DNA from: JAWOJB01 sp046484325
Lineage (GTDB): Bacteria > Actinomycetota > Acidimicrobiia > Spongiisociales > ZC4RG35
Direction: 5' to 3'
NCBI GenBank assembly: GCA_046484325.1
Contig: JAWOJB010000101.1
Coordinates: 1-13,024 of the forward strand
Length of the DNA stretch: 13,024 nt
Shown here: positions 1-5,931 of the stretch, piece by piece
How the letters are laid out: every line of letters starts with the position of its first letter
Position numbering within the stretch: position 1 is the first letter of the stretch
Made by a program: the position numbers and the translations under genes
The notes under the pieces: generated by a model
Databases searched by the model: none
Told to the model about the DNA's origin: nothing
What the model saw: the letters and a program-made list of their open reading frames with translations, nothing else

Positions 1-408
1 GTCTATGCCGGCATGCTCGGCTTTTTAGGCATCTACGCCATGCTGGACTATCTCAGTGCGCGAAAGGGGGGCGATAGCGATTCAGGCGCTCACGGGACCA
101 AGGACCGGGGCGGGCCCGGCTACCGGGTGCCCGATGAGTTCCCCGAGGCCGGCTTCACCTACGAGCCGGGGGTGGTGGCGATGGCCAACGCCGGCCGGGG
201 CACCACCGGCAGCCAGTTCTTCGCCGTGACCGGGCCCGACGCGTCGTTCCTCGGCCCCACGTTCAACGTCCTCGGGCGGGTGGTGGAGGGAGACGACGTG
301 CTGGACCTCATCGAGGCGGTGCCCACCCGCCAGGCGCCCGGCAGCCAGGAGCGGAGCCTCCCGCTGGAGACGGTGTACCTCGAGCGGGTCGAGATCGACC
401 GTCCCTGA
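1..408 (+). CDS. Peptidyl-prolyl cis-trans isomerase, cyclophilin type (5' end missing or replaced)
   Basis: The frame is open from the first base of the window and ends at a TGA at 406-408. From about nt 105 onward the product is clearly the C-terminal half of a cyclophilin: RGGPGYRVPDE, then MANAGRGTTGSQFF (the active-site strand and loop, as in MANAGPNTNGSQFF of human cyclophilin A), then FNVLGRVVEGDDVLDLI. Cyclophilins catalyse prolyl-peptide bond isomerisation and act as folding helpers; no secretion signal can be judged because the N-terminus is absent. The first 30 or so residues (GMLGFLGIYAMLDYLSARK) do not resemble the expected segment, which should hold the FHRxxPxFxxQGGD motif with the catalytic Arg. 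They also use codons rare elsewhere here (TTT, TTA, AGT, TAT). Either the gene is divergent or rearranged, or the edge is an assembly artefact. A gap of only 3 nt separates it from the next gene. Confidence 0.8.
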   Translation, partial: VYAGMLGFLGIYAMLDYLSARKGGDSDSGAHGTKDRGGPGYRVPDEFPEAGFTYEPGVVAMANAGRGTTGSQFFAVTGPDASFLGPTFNVLGRVVEGDDVLDLIEAVPTRQAPGSQERSLPLETVYLERVEIDRP

Positions 409-411
409 GGC

Positions 412-999
412 GTGCGACTGCTGCTCGACTTCGGAGGCGTGGTCATCAAGACGCCGTTCGAGCTGCTCGACGGAGTCGGTTCCCCTCCCTGGTTCGGGCC
501 CTTCGACCCCGGTCGGGATCCCCTCTGGCGGGCCCAGCAGCGCGGCGAGATCACCGAGCGGGAGTACTGGGCGCGGCGAGCTGCCGAGCTGTACTCCGAT
601 GCCGACCCGGTGGGGAGCCTCATGCAGGCGGTGTTCGGACGGCCCGAGCAGGACGTCGTGCGGCCCGAGATGGCCGGCCTCATCGATCGCATCGGGCGAC
701 CGGCCGTCCTCACCAACGACCTGGCGAGGTTCCACGACGAGAGGTGGATCGCGACGATGGGCATCCTCGACCGAGTCGACCCCCTCATCGACCTCTCGTT
801 CCTGGGCGCCCTCAAACCCTCGCCGGAGGCCTTCGCGATCGCCTGTGATCGCCTGGGTGAGGATCCCGAGGCGATCCTCCTCGTCGACGATCAACCGGCC
901 AATGTTGCGGGTGCCGAGCGTTTCGGCATGAAGGCAATGTGGTTCGACGTGACCGACCCGGCGGGCATGGTGAGGAGGATCGAGGAGGCTCTTGGATGA
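412..999 (+). CDS. HAD superfamily hydrolase, YihX-like (subfamily IA)
   Basis: 195-aa cytoplasmic protein, GTG start 3 nt after the cyclophilin stop. HAD motifs are in order: motif I LLLDFGGVV with nucleophile Asp6 and Gly at the +2 position, as in the FDLGNV type of E. coli YihX and of epoxide-hydrolase N-domains; motif II LTND with Thr101; motif III LKPSPEAF with Lys135; motif IV LLVDDQPANVAGAE with Asp159-Asp160. A helical cap of about 65 residues (20-85) follows motif I, which fits class IA. Family members are phosphatases of sugar phosphates or other small phosphoesters; the substrate cannot be told. Its stop overlaps the start of the next HAD gene (ATGA), so the two are probably translated together. 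It resembles the minus-strand HAD gene at 1662-2288 in motif wording (LTND, VDDxPxNxxGAE, FD(V/I)T). Confidence 0.85.
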   Translation: MRLLLDFGGVVIKTPFELLDGVGSPPWFGPFDPGRDPLWRAQQRGEITEREYWARRAAELYSDADPVGSLMQAVFGRPEQDVVRPEMAGLIDRIGRPAVLTNDLARFHDERWIATMGILDRVDPLIDLSFLGALKPSPEAFAIACDRLGEDPEAILLVDDQPANVAGAERFGMKAMWFDVTDPAGMVRRIEEALG

Positions 1000-1619
1000 C
1001 CGGCGTCCTCTTCGACCTCGACTGGACCCTCATCGACGTCCAGACCCACACCGACTACGACGCGGCCTTCCACGACGTCTCCCGGGCGCTGGAGCGGTGG
1101 CCGGAGGTCTCGACGCCGGCGACCTCGTGGGACGGACCGACCAGGGCCTGTATGGGCATCCTCGTGGCCCTGGCGGGCCGCCCGGGCTGGGCCGAGGCGT
1201 CGGCCCTCATCGAGTCCCACGAGATGCGGGCAGTGGAGGCCTCCCGGGCCATGCCCGGGCTCGCCGAGGTCCTGGCCGTGACGGCCCACCGGCCGAGGGG
1301 AGTGGTGACGTTGCTTCCGGATCGGGCGGCCCGGGCGGCTCTGGACCGCCACGGGGTGGACATCGACGTGATCGTCCCCCGCCGGCCTGATCTGAGGCCG
1401 AAGCCGGCTCCCGACCAGGTGCTCGAGGCGGCCAGGCTGCTGTCACTCGATGTGACCGAGCTGGTCATGGTCGGCGACTCGACCTGGGACCTCGAGGCTG
1501 CGCTTGCCGCCGGGGCGACGTTCATCGGGATCACCAACGGGCGACCGGCCGAGTTCCCGTCCGGCACCGAGATGGTGGACGACCTCTTCGAACTGGCCGC
1601 CCGGCTCGGGACAGGTTGA
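996..1619 (+). CDS. HAD superfamily hydrolase, phosphoglycolate phosphatase-like
   Basis: 207 aa from the ATG at 996, which overlaps the previous stop by 4 nt. The same frame is open further upstream, but the residues before this Met are shadow sequence and motif I would then lie too far in. Motif I is VLFDLDWTLID (nucleophile Asp7, acid/base Asp9), motif II is GVVTLLPD (Thr105), motif III is RPKPAPD (Lys136), and motif IV is MVGDSTWDLEAALAAG (Asp161, Asp165). The cap spans about residues 15-90. The complete DxD motif makes an active phosphatase likely; the substrate is unknown. It differs from its neighbour in keeping the DxD acid/base Asp, so the two are not recent duplicates. A small hairpin overlaps its stop codon. 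Confidence 0.85.
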   Translation: MTGVLFDLDWTLIDVQTHTDYDAAFHDVSRALERWPEVSTPATSWDGPTRACMGILVALAGRPGWAEASALIESHEMRAVEASRAMPGLAEVLAVTAHRPRGVVTLLPDRAARAALDRHGVDIDVIVPRRPDLRPKPAPDQVLEAARLLSLDVTELVMVGDSTWDLEAALAAGATFIGITNGRPAEFPSGTEMVDDLFELAARLGTG

Positions 1620-1657
1620 CGGGCTCAACCGGGGAAGGCGGCCGCCATCAACCCCGG
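1614..1657. terminator. Possible bidirectional terminator between convergent genes
   Basis: The 42-bp gap between the plus-strand HAD gene (stop at 1617-1619) and the minus-strand HAD gene (stop at 1664-1662) holds a perfect 6-bp hairpin, GGTTGA (1614-1619) with TCAACC (1625-1630) around a 5-nt loop. A second possible stem is CCGGGG (1629-1634) with CCCCGG (1652-1657), enclosing the palindrome GGCGGCCGCC. No T-tract is present on either strand, so this is a weak call resting mainly on position. Confidence 0.35.
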
Positions 1658-1661
1658 CATC

Positions 1662-2288
1662 TCACCGTTCATCCAATCCGAGCCTGCGGACGAGCCCGTC
1701 CAGGCTCTCCCGGGGCCGTGTGATGTCGAACCGGTGGCTCGCCATCCCCACCGTTTCCGCCCCCCGGCAGTTCACCGGCATGTCGTCGACGAAGAGACAA
1801 CCGGCCGGCTCGACGCCGAGGGCCCGGGCGGCCGCCAGGTAGGGCTCGGGTGCCGGCTTCCTCACGCCGAGGGTGACCACGTCGACCAACGCGTCGAACC
1901 AACCGGCCGGTTCCCAGGTCTCCCACCACCGTTCGCCCAGCCATTTGGTGGCATCGTTGGTAAGCAGGCCCTGGCGTAGCCCCTCGTCGTGGATCCGGTG
2001 GATGACGGCCCAGCTCTCCGGTCGGGACTGATCCGTCCAGTCGAGGTCGCGGGGTGGGTCGAAGTCGATGCCCTCGGACCGCAGCCTCTCCACCACGATC
2101 CCGAGGTACTCGGGCTCGTCGATGCGCCCCTCGAGCATGTCCTCGTAGGCGGGGTCGGCGAGGGGCCCGGTCGGCCCCAGCGCCAGCCGGTCGAGCGGCC
2201 AGTTGCGTTCGCCGCCGAGGTCGAGCATCAGCTCGGTGAAGTACCGGAACATGATGCCCCCCATGTCCCAGATCACGGCGCGGATCAC
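1662..2288 (-). CDS. HAD superfamily hydrolase, YihX-like, last gene of the catabolic operon
   Basis: 208 aa from the GTG at 2288, which overlaps the stop of the Rieske gene in a GTGA junction like the others in this operon; an alternative GTG at 2306 adds six residues (MGSGRP). Motif I is VIWDMGGIMF (Asp8, Gly at +2), motif II is LLTND (Thr110), motif III is VRKPAPEPY (Lys144), and motif IV is LFVDDMPVNCRGAE (Asp168-Asp169). The cap is Trp-rich around 118-130 (GERWWETWEPAGW). It belongs to the same HAD subgroup as the gene at 412-999, which faces it across the convergent junction. Its place at the end of the meta-cleavage operon implies co-expression, but no step of catechol breakdown needs a phosphatase, so its role is unclear. 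It could act on a phosphorylated or CoA-linked side product, or simply have been caught by read-through. Confidence 0.82.
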   Translation of the reverse strand: MIRAVIWDMGGIMFRYFTELMLDLGGERNWPLDRLALGPTGPLADPAYEDMLEGRIDEPEYLGIVVERLRSEGIDFDPPRDLDWTDQSRPESWAVIHRIHDEGLRQGLLTNDATKWLGERWWETWEPAGWFDALVDVVTLGVRKPAPEPYLAAARALGVEPAGCLFVDDMPVNCRGAETVGMASHRFDITRPRESLDGLVRRLGLDER

Positions 2289-2653
2289 GGGTCGCCCCGA
2301 TCCCACGTGCGGGCATGATCGAGCAGGAGATCCCGCATCGAGCGGGGCGGCTCCGGGTCGGGGACGTCCGCGAACACGACCCCACCTTCGATCGAGACGG
2401 GGTAGCGGGTGAGCCGGTGCTCTTCATCCCCCACCTTGACGCCGTCCGGGAGCCGGTAGCGCCAGAAGTGAAGGGGACAGGCCAGCACGCCCTCTCTCAC
2501 CATGCCGCCGGCCAGGGGTGAGGCCTGATGGAGGCACCGATTCTCGAAGGCCACGACCTCGTCGCCCACCCGGGCGGCGGCGGCCCGCCCGTCCCCGATC
2601 GCCATGCACCGGTCGGACGGGATCTCGCAGAGGGACCCCACACGGACCCGCAC
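2285..2653 (-). CDS. Rieske-type [2Fe-2S] ferredoxin-like protein
   Basis: 122 aa, GTG start directly abutting the stop of the aldehyde dehydrogenase gene (TGAGTG); a second GTG lies four codons in. The Rieske cluster ligands are all present: Cys40-x-His42 (CLHQASPL) and Cys59-Pro-Leu-His62 (CPLHFWRY), 16 residues apart. The usual Gly residues of the boxes (CxHxG, CPxHG) are replaced by Ser and Phe. The size and single domain fit the small ferredoxins that feed ring-hydroxylating oxygenases, or NirD-type subunits; no oxygenase or reductase is encoded in the window. Meta-cleavage operons often carry an XylT ferredoxin that re-reduces catechol 2,3-dioxygenase, but XylT is of plant type, not Rieske, so a similar role here would be an inference. 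The 3' end overlaps the HAD gene. Confidence 0.82.
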   Translation of the reverse strand: MRVRVGSLCEIPSDRCMAIGDGRAAAARVGDEVVAFENRCLHQASPLAGGMVREGVLACPLHFWRYRLPDGVKVGDEEHRLTRYPVSIEGGVVFADVPDPEPPRSMRDLLLDHARTWDRGDP

Positions 2654-4102
2654 TCAGGACAGCTTCATCACGACGGCCTTGGACTCGGTGAAGAACTCGT
2701 AGGAGTAGTCGCCGCCCTCCCGCCCGATGCCCGAGTCCTTGTACCCACCGAACGGCGCCCGCAGGTCCCGCTCGAAGAAGCAGTTCACCCACATGGTGCC
2801 GGTCTTGACCCCGCGGGCCGCCCGATGGGCGGTGGCGAGGTCGGTGGTCCACACCATGCCCGCCAGCCCGTACCGGGACTGGTTGGCGATCGTGATCGCC
2901 TCGTCGATGTCGTCGAAGGGCATCACCATCTCCACCGGCCCGAAGATCTCCTCCTGGCACGAGCGCATCGAGTTGTCGGCGTCGGCGAAGATCGTCGCCG
3001 CCACGTAGTTGCCCTTCGCCAGTTCGCCGTCCACGACTCTGTGGCCGCCGGTCATCAGCTTGGCCCCTTCCTCCTGGGCGAGGTCGATGTACGAGAGCAC
3101 CTTCTCCATGTGCTCGACCGAGACGAGTGGCCCCATCTGGGTCGACGGATCGAGGGGATCGCCGATCCGGTAGGCCTCCGCCCCCTCCACGAGCCGGGCG
3201 AGAAACTCCTCGTAGACCGGTCGCTGGACCAGCAGCCGCGAGCCGGCCAGACAGACCTCGCCCTGATTGGTGAAGATGCCCCGCAGGCTCCCCGCCACCG
3301 CCTCGCCGAGATCCGCGTCGGCGCACACGATGTTGGCGGACTTGCCGCCCATCTCGAACGACAGCTTCTTGAGCGTCCCGGCCGCCGCGGTCATGATCGC
3401 CCGACCGGTGGTCGACTCGCCGGTGAACGTGATGGCGTCGACCTCGGGGTGGGTGGTCAGGGCCTCTCCGGCGGAGTTCGGGCCGAACCCGTTCACCACG
3501 TTGAACACGCCGGCCGGCATCCCGGCCTCGGCACAGATCTCGGCCAGGATCGAGGCGGTGATCGGCGACTGCTCGGCCGGCTTGGCGACCACCGTGCACC
3601 CGAAGGCGAGCGCAGGAGCGACCTTCCAGGTGAGCAGCATGAGCGGGAAGTTCCACGGCGAGATCGACCCCACCACGCCGAGCGGCTCGCGCAACTCGTA
3701 GGTGAACAGACCGTCCCAGGGCTTGTCCCAGGCCCGGGTGCCGGCGGCCTCGGCCCAGTCGGCGAAGAACCGGAAGTTGTGGGCGGCCCTGGGGACGTCC
3801 TTCTGCCGGGCGGCGGTGATGGCCTTGCCCATGTCGCGGGTCTCCCACTCCGCGAGCTCGTCGGCCCTCGCCATGATCCCGTCGGCTACCCGCATGAGGA
3901 TCCGCTTGCGCTCGGTGGGGTTCATCGTCGACCAGGTGTCGAAGGCCCGGCGGGCGGCGCCGACGGCCCGGTCGACCTCGACCGCGCCGCCTTCGGCCAC
4001 CACCGCCACTGCGGTGTTGTCGATCGGGGTCACCGACTCGAAGGTGCGCCCGTCGGCCGAGTCGACGAAGGCCCCGTCGATGAAGTGCCTGACCTCTCTC
4101 AT
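2654..4102 (-). CDS. dmpC: 2-Hydroxymuconic semialdehyde dehydrogenase (ALDH family, XylG/DmpC type)
   Basis: 482 aa, the normal family length. NAD(P)-dependent oxidation of the ring-cleavage aldehyde to 4-oxalocrotonate is the committed step of the dehydrogenase branch. ALDH hallmarks are complete: SPWNFP with Asn151, VVAKPAEQSP with Lys174, FTGESTTGR cofactor loop (228-234), FEMGGKSA with catalytic Glu250, GEVCLAGSR with nucleophile Cys284, and EEIFGP (384-389). The C-terminal stretch VNCFFERDLRAPFGGYK and GIGREGGDYSYEFFTE matches XylG and aminomuconate semialdehyde dehydrogenases, whose Arg in the RDLR segment binds the substrate carboxylate. HpaE or aminomuconate activity is the main alternative, but XylE-type dioxygenases nearby favour the catechol product. 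The ATG overlaps the tautomerase stop (ATGA) and has a good ribosome site, GGAGGAG at 4111-4117. Confidence 0.9.
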   Translation of the reverse strand: MREVRHFIDGAFVDSADGRTFESVTPIDNTAVAVVAEGGAVEVDRAVGAARRAFDTWSTMNPTERKRILMRVADGIMARADELAEWETRDMGKAITAARQKDVPRAAHNFRFFADWAEAAGTRAWDKPWDGLFTYELREPLGVVGSISPWNFPLMLLTWKVAPALAFGCTVVAKPAEQSPITASILAEICAEAGMPAGVFNVVNGFGPNSAGEALTTHPEVDAITFTGESTTGRAIMTAAAGTLKKLSFEMGGKSANIVCADADLGEAVAGSLRGIFTNQGEVCLAGSRLLVQRPVYEEFLARLVEGAEAYRIGDPLDPSTQMGPLVSVEHMEKVLSYIDLAQEEGAKLMTGGHRVVDGELAKGNYVAATIFADADNSMRSCQEEIFGPVEMVMPFDDIDEAITIANQSRYGLAGMVWTTDLATAHRAARGVKTGTMWVNCFFERDLRAPFGGYKDSGIGREGGDYSYEFFTESKAVVMKLS

Positions 4103-4320
4103 GGCCGCTGCTCCTCCGCCTTCCGCCGTTCCTCCAGCACCTCCGGCCAGGGCCTGCCGCCGACGCCGTACTGGTGGGGTTCCATCTCGTTGACGACGAC
4201 CCTCACGGTCTGGATGTCGGCATCGAGCGAGGTGGCGATCGCCTCGGAGATCCCCCGGATCATGGCGGCCACCTTCTCGGGCGGCCGCCCTCCCATCATG
4301 TCGACGTGCACGAGCGGCAT
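4099..4320 (-). CDS. dmpI: 4-Oxalocrotonate tautomerase (XylH/DmpI family)
   Basis: 73 codons, so 72 residues after Met removal, slightly longer than the classic 62. With Pro as residue 1 the catalytic set falls exactly in register with the Pseudomonas enzyme: Pro1 (general base), Arg11 (MGGRPPE), Arg39 (TVRVVV), and Tyr50 in place of Phe50, followed by the GVGG turn. The enzyme converts 2-hydroxymuconate to 2-oxo-3-hexenedioate for the decarboxylase. The C-terminal tail is charged (LEERRKAEEQ). The start is fixed by the Pro1 requirement and by an AGGAGG site 9 nt upstream; an open frame continuing to 4704 in the same phase is the shadow of the upstream gene. It is 17 nt downstream of the decarboxylase-like gene and overlaps the dehydrogenase gene by 4 nt. 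Confidence 0.92.
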   Translation of the reverse strand: MPLVHVDMMGGRPPEKVAAMIRGISEAIATSLDADIQTVRVVVNEMEPHQYGVGGRPWPEVLEERRKAEEQRP

Positions 4321-4329
4321 CGGTGCAGA

Positions 4330-4335
4330 CCTCCT
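4330..4335 (-). promoter_or_regulatory. Strong ribosome binding site of the tautomerase gene
   Basis: AGGAGG on the minus strand, 9 nt before the ATG at 4320 and inside the 17-nt gap after the upstream stop. It is the best Shine-Dalgarno match in the operon, where most other starts rely on stop-start overlap. It may serve the high stoichiometry of the small, hexamer-forming tautomerase (inference). Confidence 0.75.
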
Positions 4336-4337
4336 CT

Positions 4338-5093
4338 TCAGGCTGCTCTCAGCATCACGGATCCGATTCGATCGAACTCGGCCTCGACCACGGTGCCGGG
4401 ATGGAGGTCGACCGGGGCGGTGAGCCCCCCCGAGATGACGACCTGTCCCGCCTGCAGCGGCGCATCGGCGTGGTTCGCCATCCAGGCCACCGCCACAGCC
4501 GGGTGATCGAGGGCGGCGGCGCCCGCGGCCGTGTGGCGAACCGAGCCGTCGACGGTGACGACCACCCCGAGCCGGGCCAGGTCTAGCCCGGCCGGCGCCA
4601 GGGGGTCGCCGAAGGCGACGAGTCCCGCCGAGCTGTCGTCGGCGACGTTGTCGAGCGGGCCGAAGCGGAACCCCTCGTAGCGGGAGTCGACCACCTCGAG
4701 GCACGCCATGACCCCGGCGGTTGCGGCCAGCACGTCGGCCGCCCGCACGGGCGGCCTCAGGTCCTCGGCGAGCAGAAAGGCGATCTCCGGTTCGACCTTG
4801 GGGTGGATGAGGCGGTCGAGAGCCACCAGCCCATCGTGGACGAGCATGGCGTCGGTGAGCCAGCCGTAGTTCGGGTGATGCACGCCCATCGCCTGCTGCA
4901 TCGCCCGGCTGGTGAATCCCAGCTTCCCCCCAACCACCCGCTCGCCCTCGGCCTTGCGCAGCTCGATCCCCTCTGCCTGGACCCGGTAGGCGTCGGCCAG
5001 GCCCATGTCGGGGTGCGCGCGGGAGAGCATCGGCACCTCCCGTCGCTCCTGGCGGGCGGTGTGCAGGCGCAGCGCAGCCTCCCTGTGGTTCAC
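4338..5093 (-). CDS. 4-Oxalocrotonate decarboxylase / 2-keto-4-pentenoate hydratase family protein (paralogue A)
   Basis: 251 aa, GTG start at 5093; the next internal Met (residue 22) would cut into the conserved N-terminal helix. It belongs to the fumarylacetoacetate hydrolase-like fold: KLGFTSRAM (about 57-65), LIHPKVEPEIAFLL (metal-binding Glu pair, about 95-108), EVVDSRYEGFRF (about 133-144), VADDSSAG, TAAGAAALDHP and SGGLTAP near the C-terminus. The DSRYxxFxF wording and LIHPK favour the decarboxylase (XylI/DmpH) over the hydratase (XylJ/DmpE) side, and it lies directly before the tautomerase. The following gene in the upstream direction (5179-5931) also looks like a decarboxylase, so one of the two may serve a different ring-cleavage product or be the less active partner of a heteromeric complex; I cannot decide which. 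No Shine-Dalgarno is evident, and the upstream 85-bp gap holds a heptamer repeat array. Confidence 0.8.
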   Translation of the reverse strand: MNHREAALRLHTARQERREVPMLSRAHPDMGLADAYRVQAEGIELRKAEGERVVGGKLGFTSRAMQQAMGVHHPNYGWLTDAMLVHDGLVALDRLIHPKVEPEIAFLLAEDLRPPVRAADVLAATAGVMACLEVVDSRYEGFRFGPLDNVADDSSAGLVAFGDPLAPAGLDLARLGVVVTVDGSVRHTAAGAAALDHPAVAVAWMANHADAPLQAGQVVISGGLTAPVDLHPGTVVEAEFDRIGSVMLRAA

Positions 5094-5099
5094 GGCACT

Positions 5100-5176
5100 C
5101 GTGGGACGTGGGACATGGGACGTGGGGCGTGCGCCGTAGGAAGCGGGACGTGGGACATGCGACGTTGGACGTGGGA
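5100..5176. repeat. Heptamer tandem repeat array, unit CGTGGGA, 11 units in unbroken register
   Basis: Seventy-seven bases divide into eleven consecutive 7-mers without gap or insertion. Four match CGTGGGA exactly (5100, 5107, 5149, 5170) and the others are one to three changes away, for example CATGGGA at 5114, CGTGGGG at 5121 and CGTTGGA at 5163. The array fills nearly the whole 85-bp gap between the two decarboxylase-like genes, the widest gap within the operon. It has no dyad or spacer structure of CRISPR type. It recalls the heptanucleotide short tandem repeats of cyanobacterial intergenic DNA (STRRs), but that is only an analogy. A related array lies at 10252-10292. Confidence 0.85.
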
Positions 5177-5178
5177 CG

Positions 5179-5931
5179 TCATCTCACCGCCATCTCCACC
5201 GCGCCGATCCGGTCGATCTCGACGGTCACCGTGTCCCCCGGGGCCACGGGCACGGCGGCGGTGAGCGCCCCCGCCAGTACGAGCGAGCCCGCCGGGAGCG
5301 ATCGCCCCCGGGCGGCCAGGCTGCGGACGAACCAGGCGACGGCGGCGGCGGGGTGGTCGAGAACGGCCGCCCCGGCGGCGGTGGCCACCACCTTCCCGCT
5401 CTTCGAAAAGACGCACCCGACCCGGCGGAGATCGATCCCGGCTACAGGGACCGGATCTCCGACCACGAACCGGGCGGCTGAGGCGTTGTCGGCGATCACG
5501 TCGGGCAGCGTGAACCGGTACCCGCTGTAGCGGCTGTCGAGCACGTCGATGGCCGGCGTGACCGCCGCCGTGGCGGCCAGCACGTGTGCGGCGGTGACGC
5601 CCGGTCCGGACAGGTCGGACGAGGTGAGGAAGGCGATCTCCGGTTCCGCCCGGGGCTGGATGAGTTCGTCGCAGGCCAGGTACCCACCCGGCTCGATCGC
5701 GCTCCCTTCGACCAACCATCCGTAGAGCGGTTCATCGACCTGCATCTGCTCCTGCTTGGCACGGCTGGTGAGGCCGAGCTTGGCGCAGATCACCGGCCGA
5801 CCGAGCAGGTCGATCACGGCGTCCTGGACCGCATAGGCGTCGGCGACGTCGAGGCCCTCCCAACCGGGCTCGAGGGAGGTCCGGCGCTCGATCGCCTCCA
5901 CCAGGCGCCGGGCGATCTTCGCCGGCTTCAT
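5179..5931 (-). CDS. dmpH: 4-Oxalocrotonate decarboxylase (XylI/DmpH-like, paralogue B)
   Basis: 250 aa from the ATG at 5931, which overlaps the aldolase stop (ATGA); a weak AGGGA site precedes it. The frame is open much further upstream, but that is the shadow of the aldolase gene. The enzyme decarboxylates 2-oxo-3-hexenedioate to 2-hydroxypenta-2,4-dienoate with Mg2+. Similarity to Pseudomonas DmpH is visible in KLGLTSRAKQEQMQV, LIQPRAEPEIAFLT (metal-ligand Glu residues), DSRYSGYRF, IADNASAARFVVG (DmpH: VADNASSTRFITG), GAAVLDHPAAAVAW and the TAAVPVAPGD end. Its position next to the aldolase matches the xyl/dmp order hydratase-acetaldehyde dehydrogenase-aldolase-decarboxylase-tautomerase. 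In Pseudomonas the decarboxylase and hydratase form a complex that channels the unstable dienol; both partners are present here. Confidence 0.83.
   Translation of the reverse strand: MKPAKIARRLVEAIERRTSLEPGWEGLDVADAYAVQDAVIDLLGRPVICAKLGLTSRAKQEQMQVDEPLYGWLVEGSAIEPGGYLACDELIQPRAEPEIAFLTSSDLSGPGVTAAHVLAATAAVTPAIDVLDSRYSGYRFTLPDVIADNASAARFVVGDPVPVAGIDLRRVGCVFSKSGKVVATAAGAAVLDHPAAAVAWFVRSLAARGRSLPAGSLVLAGALTAAVPVAPGDTVTVEIDRIGAVEMAVR

Noticed and set aside
2528..4423. A 631-codon plus-strand open frame opposite the aldehyde dehydrogenase, Rieske and tautomerase genes.
   Set aside because: Its product is Pro/Gly/Arg/His-rich with no recognisable domain, and the opposite strand carries complete conserved enzymes. 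High G+C lengthens antisense frames.
5100..5176. CRISPR array.
   Set aside because: The repeated unit is 7 bp and directly tandem, without unique spacers, and no cas gene is nearby.
5100..5176. The heptamer array as a further regulon promoter.
   Set aside because: It does not contain the full 17-bp motif in 20-bp pairs, and no -10-like hexamer lies at the right distance from the GTG at 5093.
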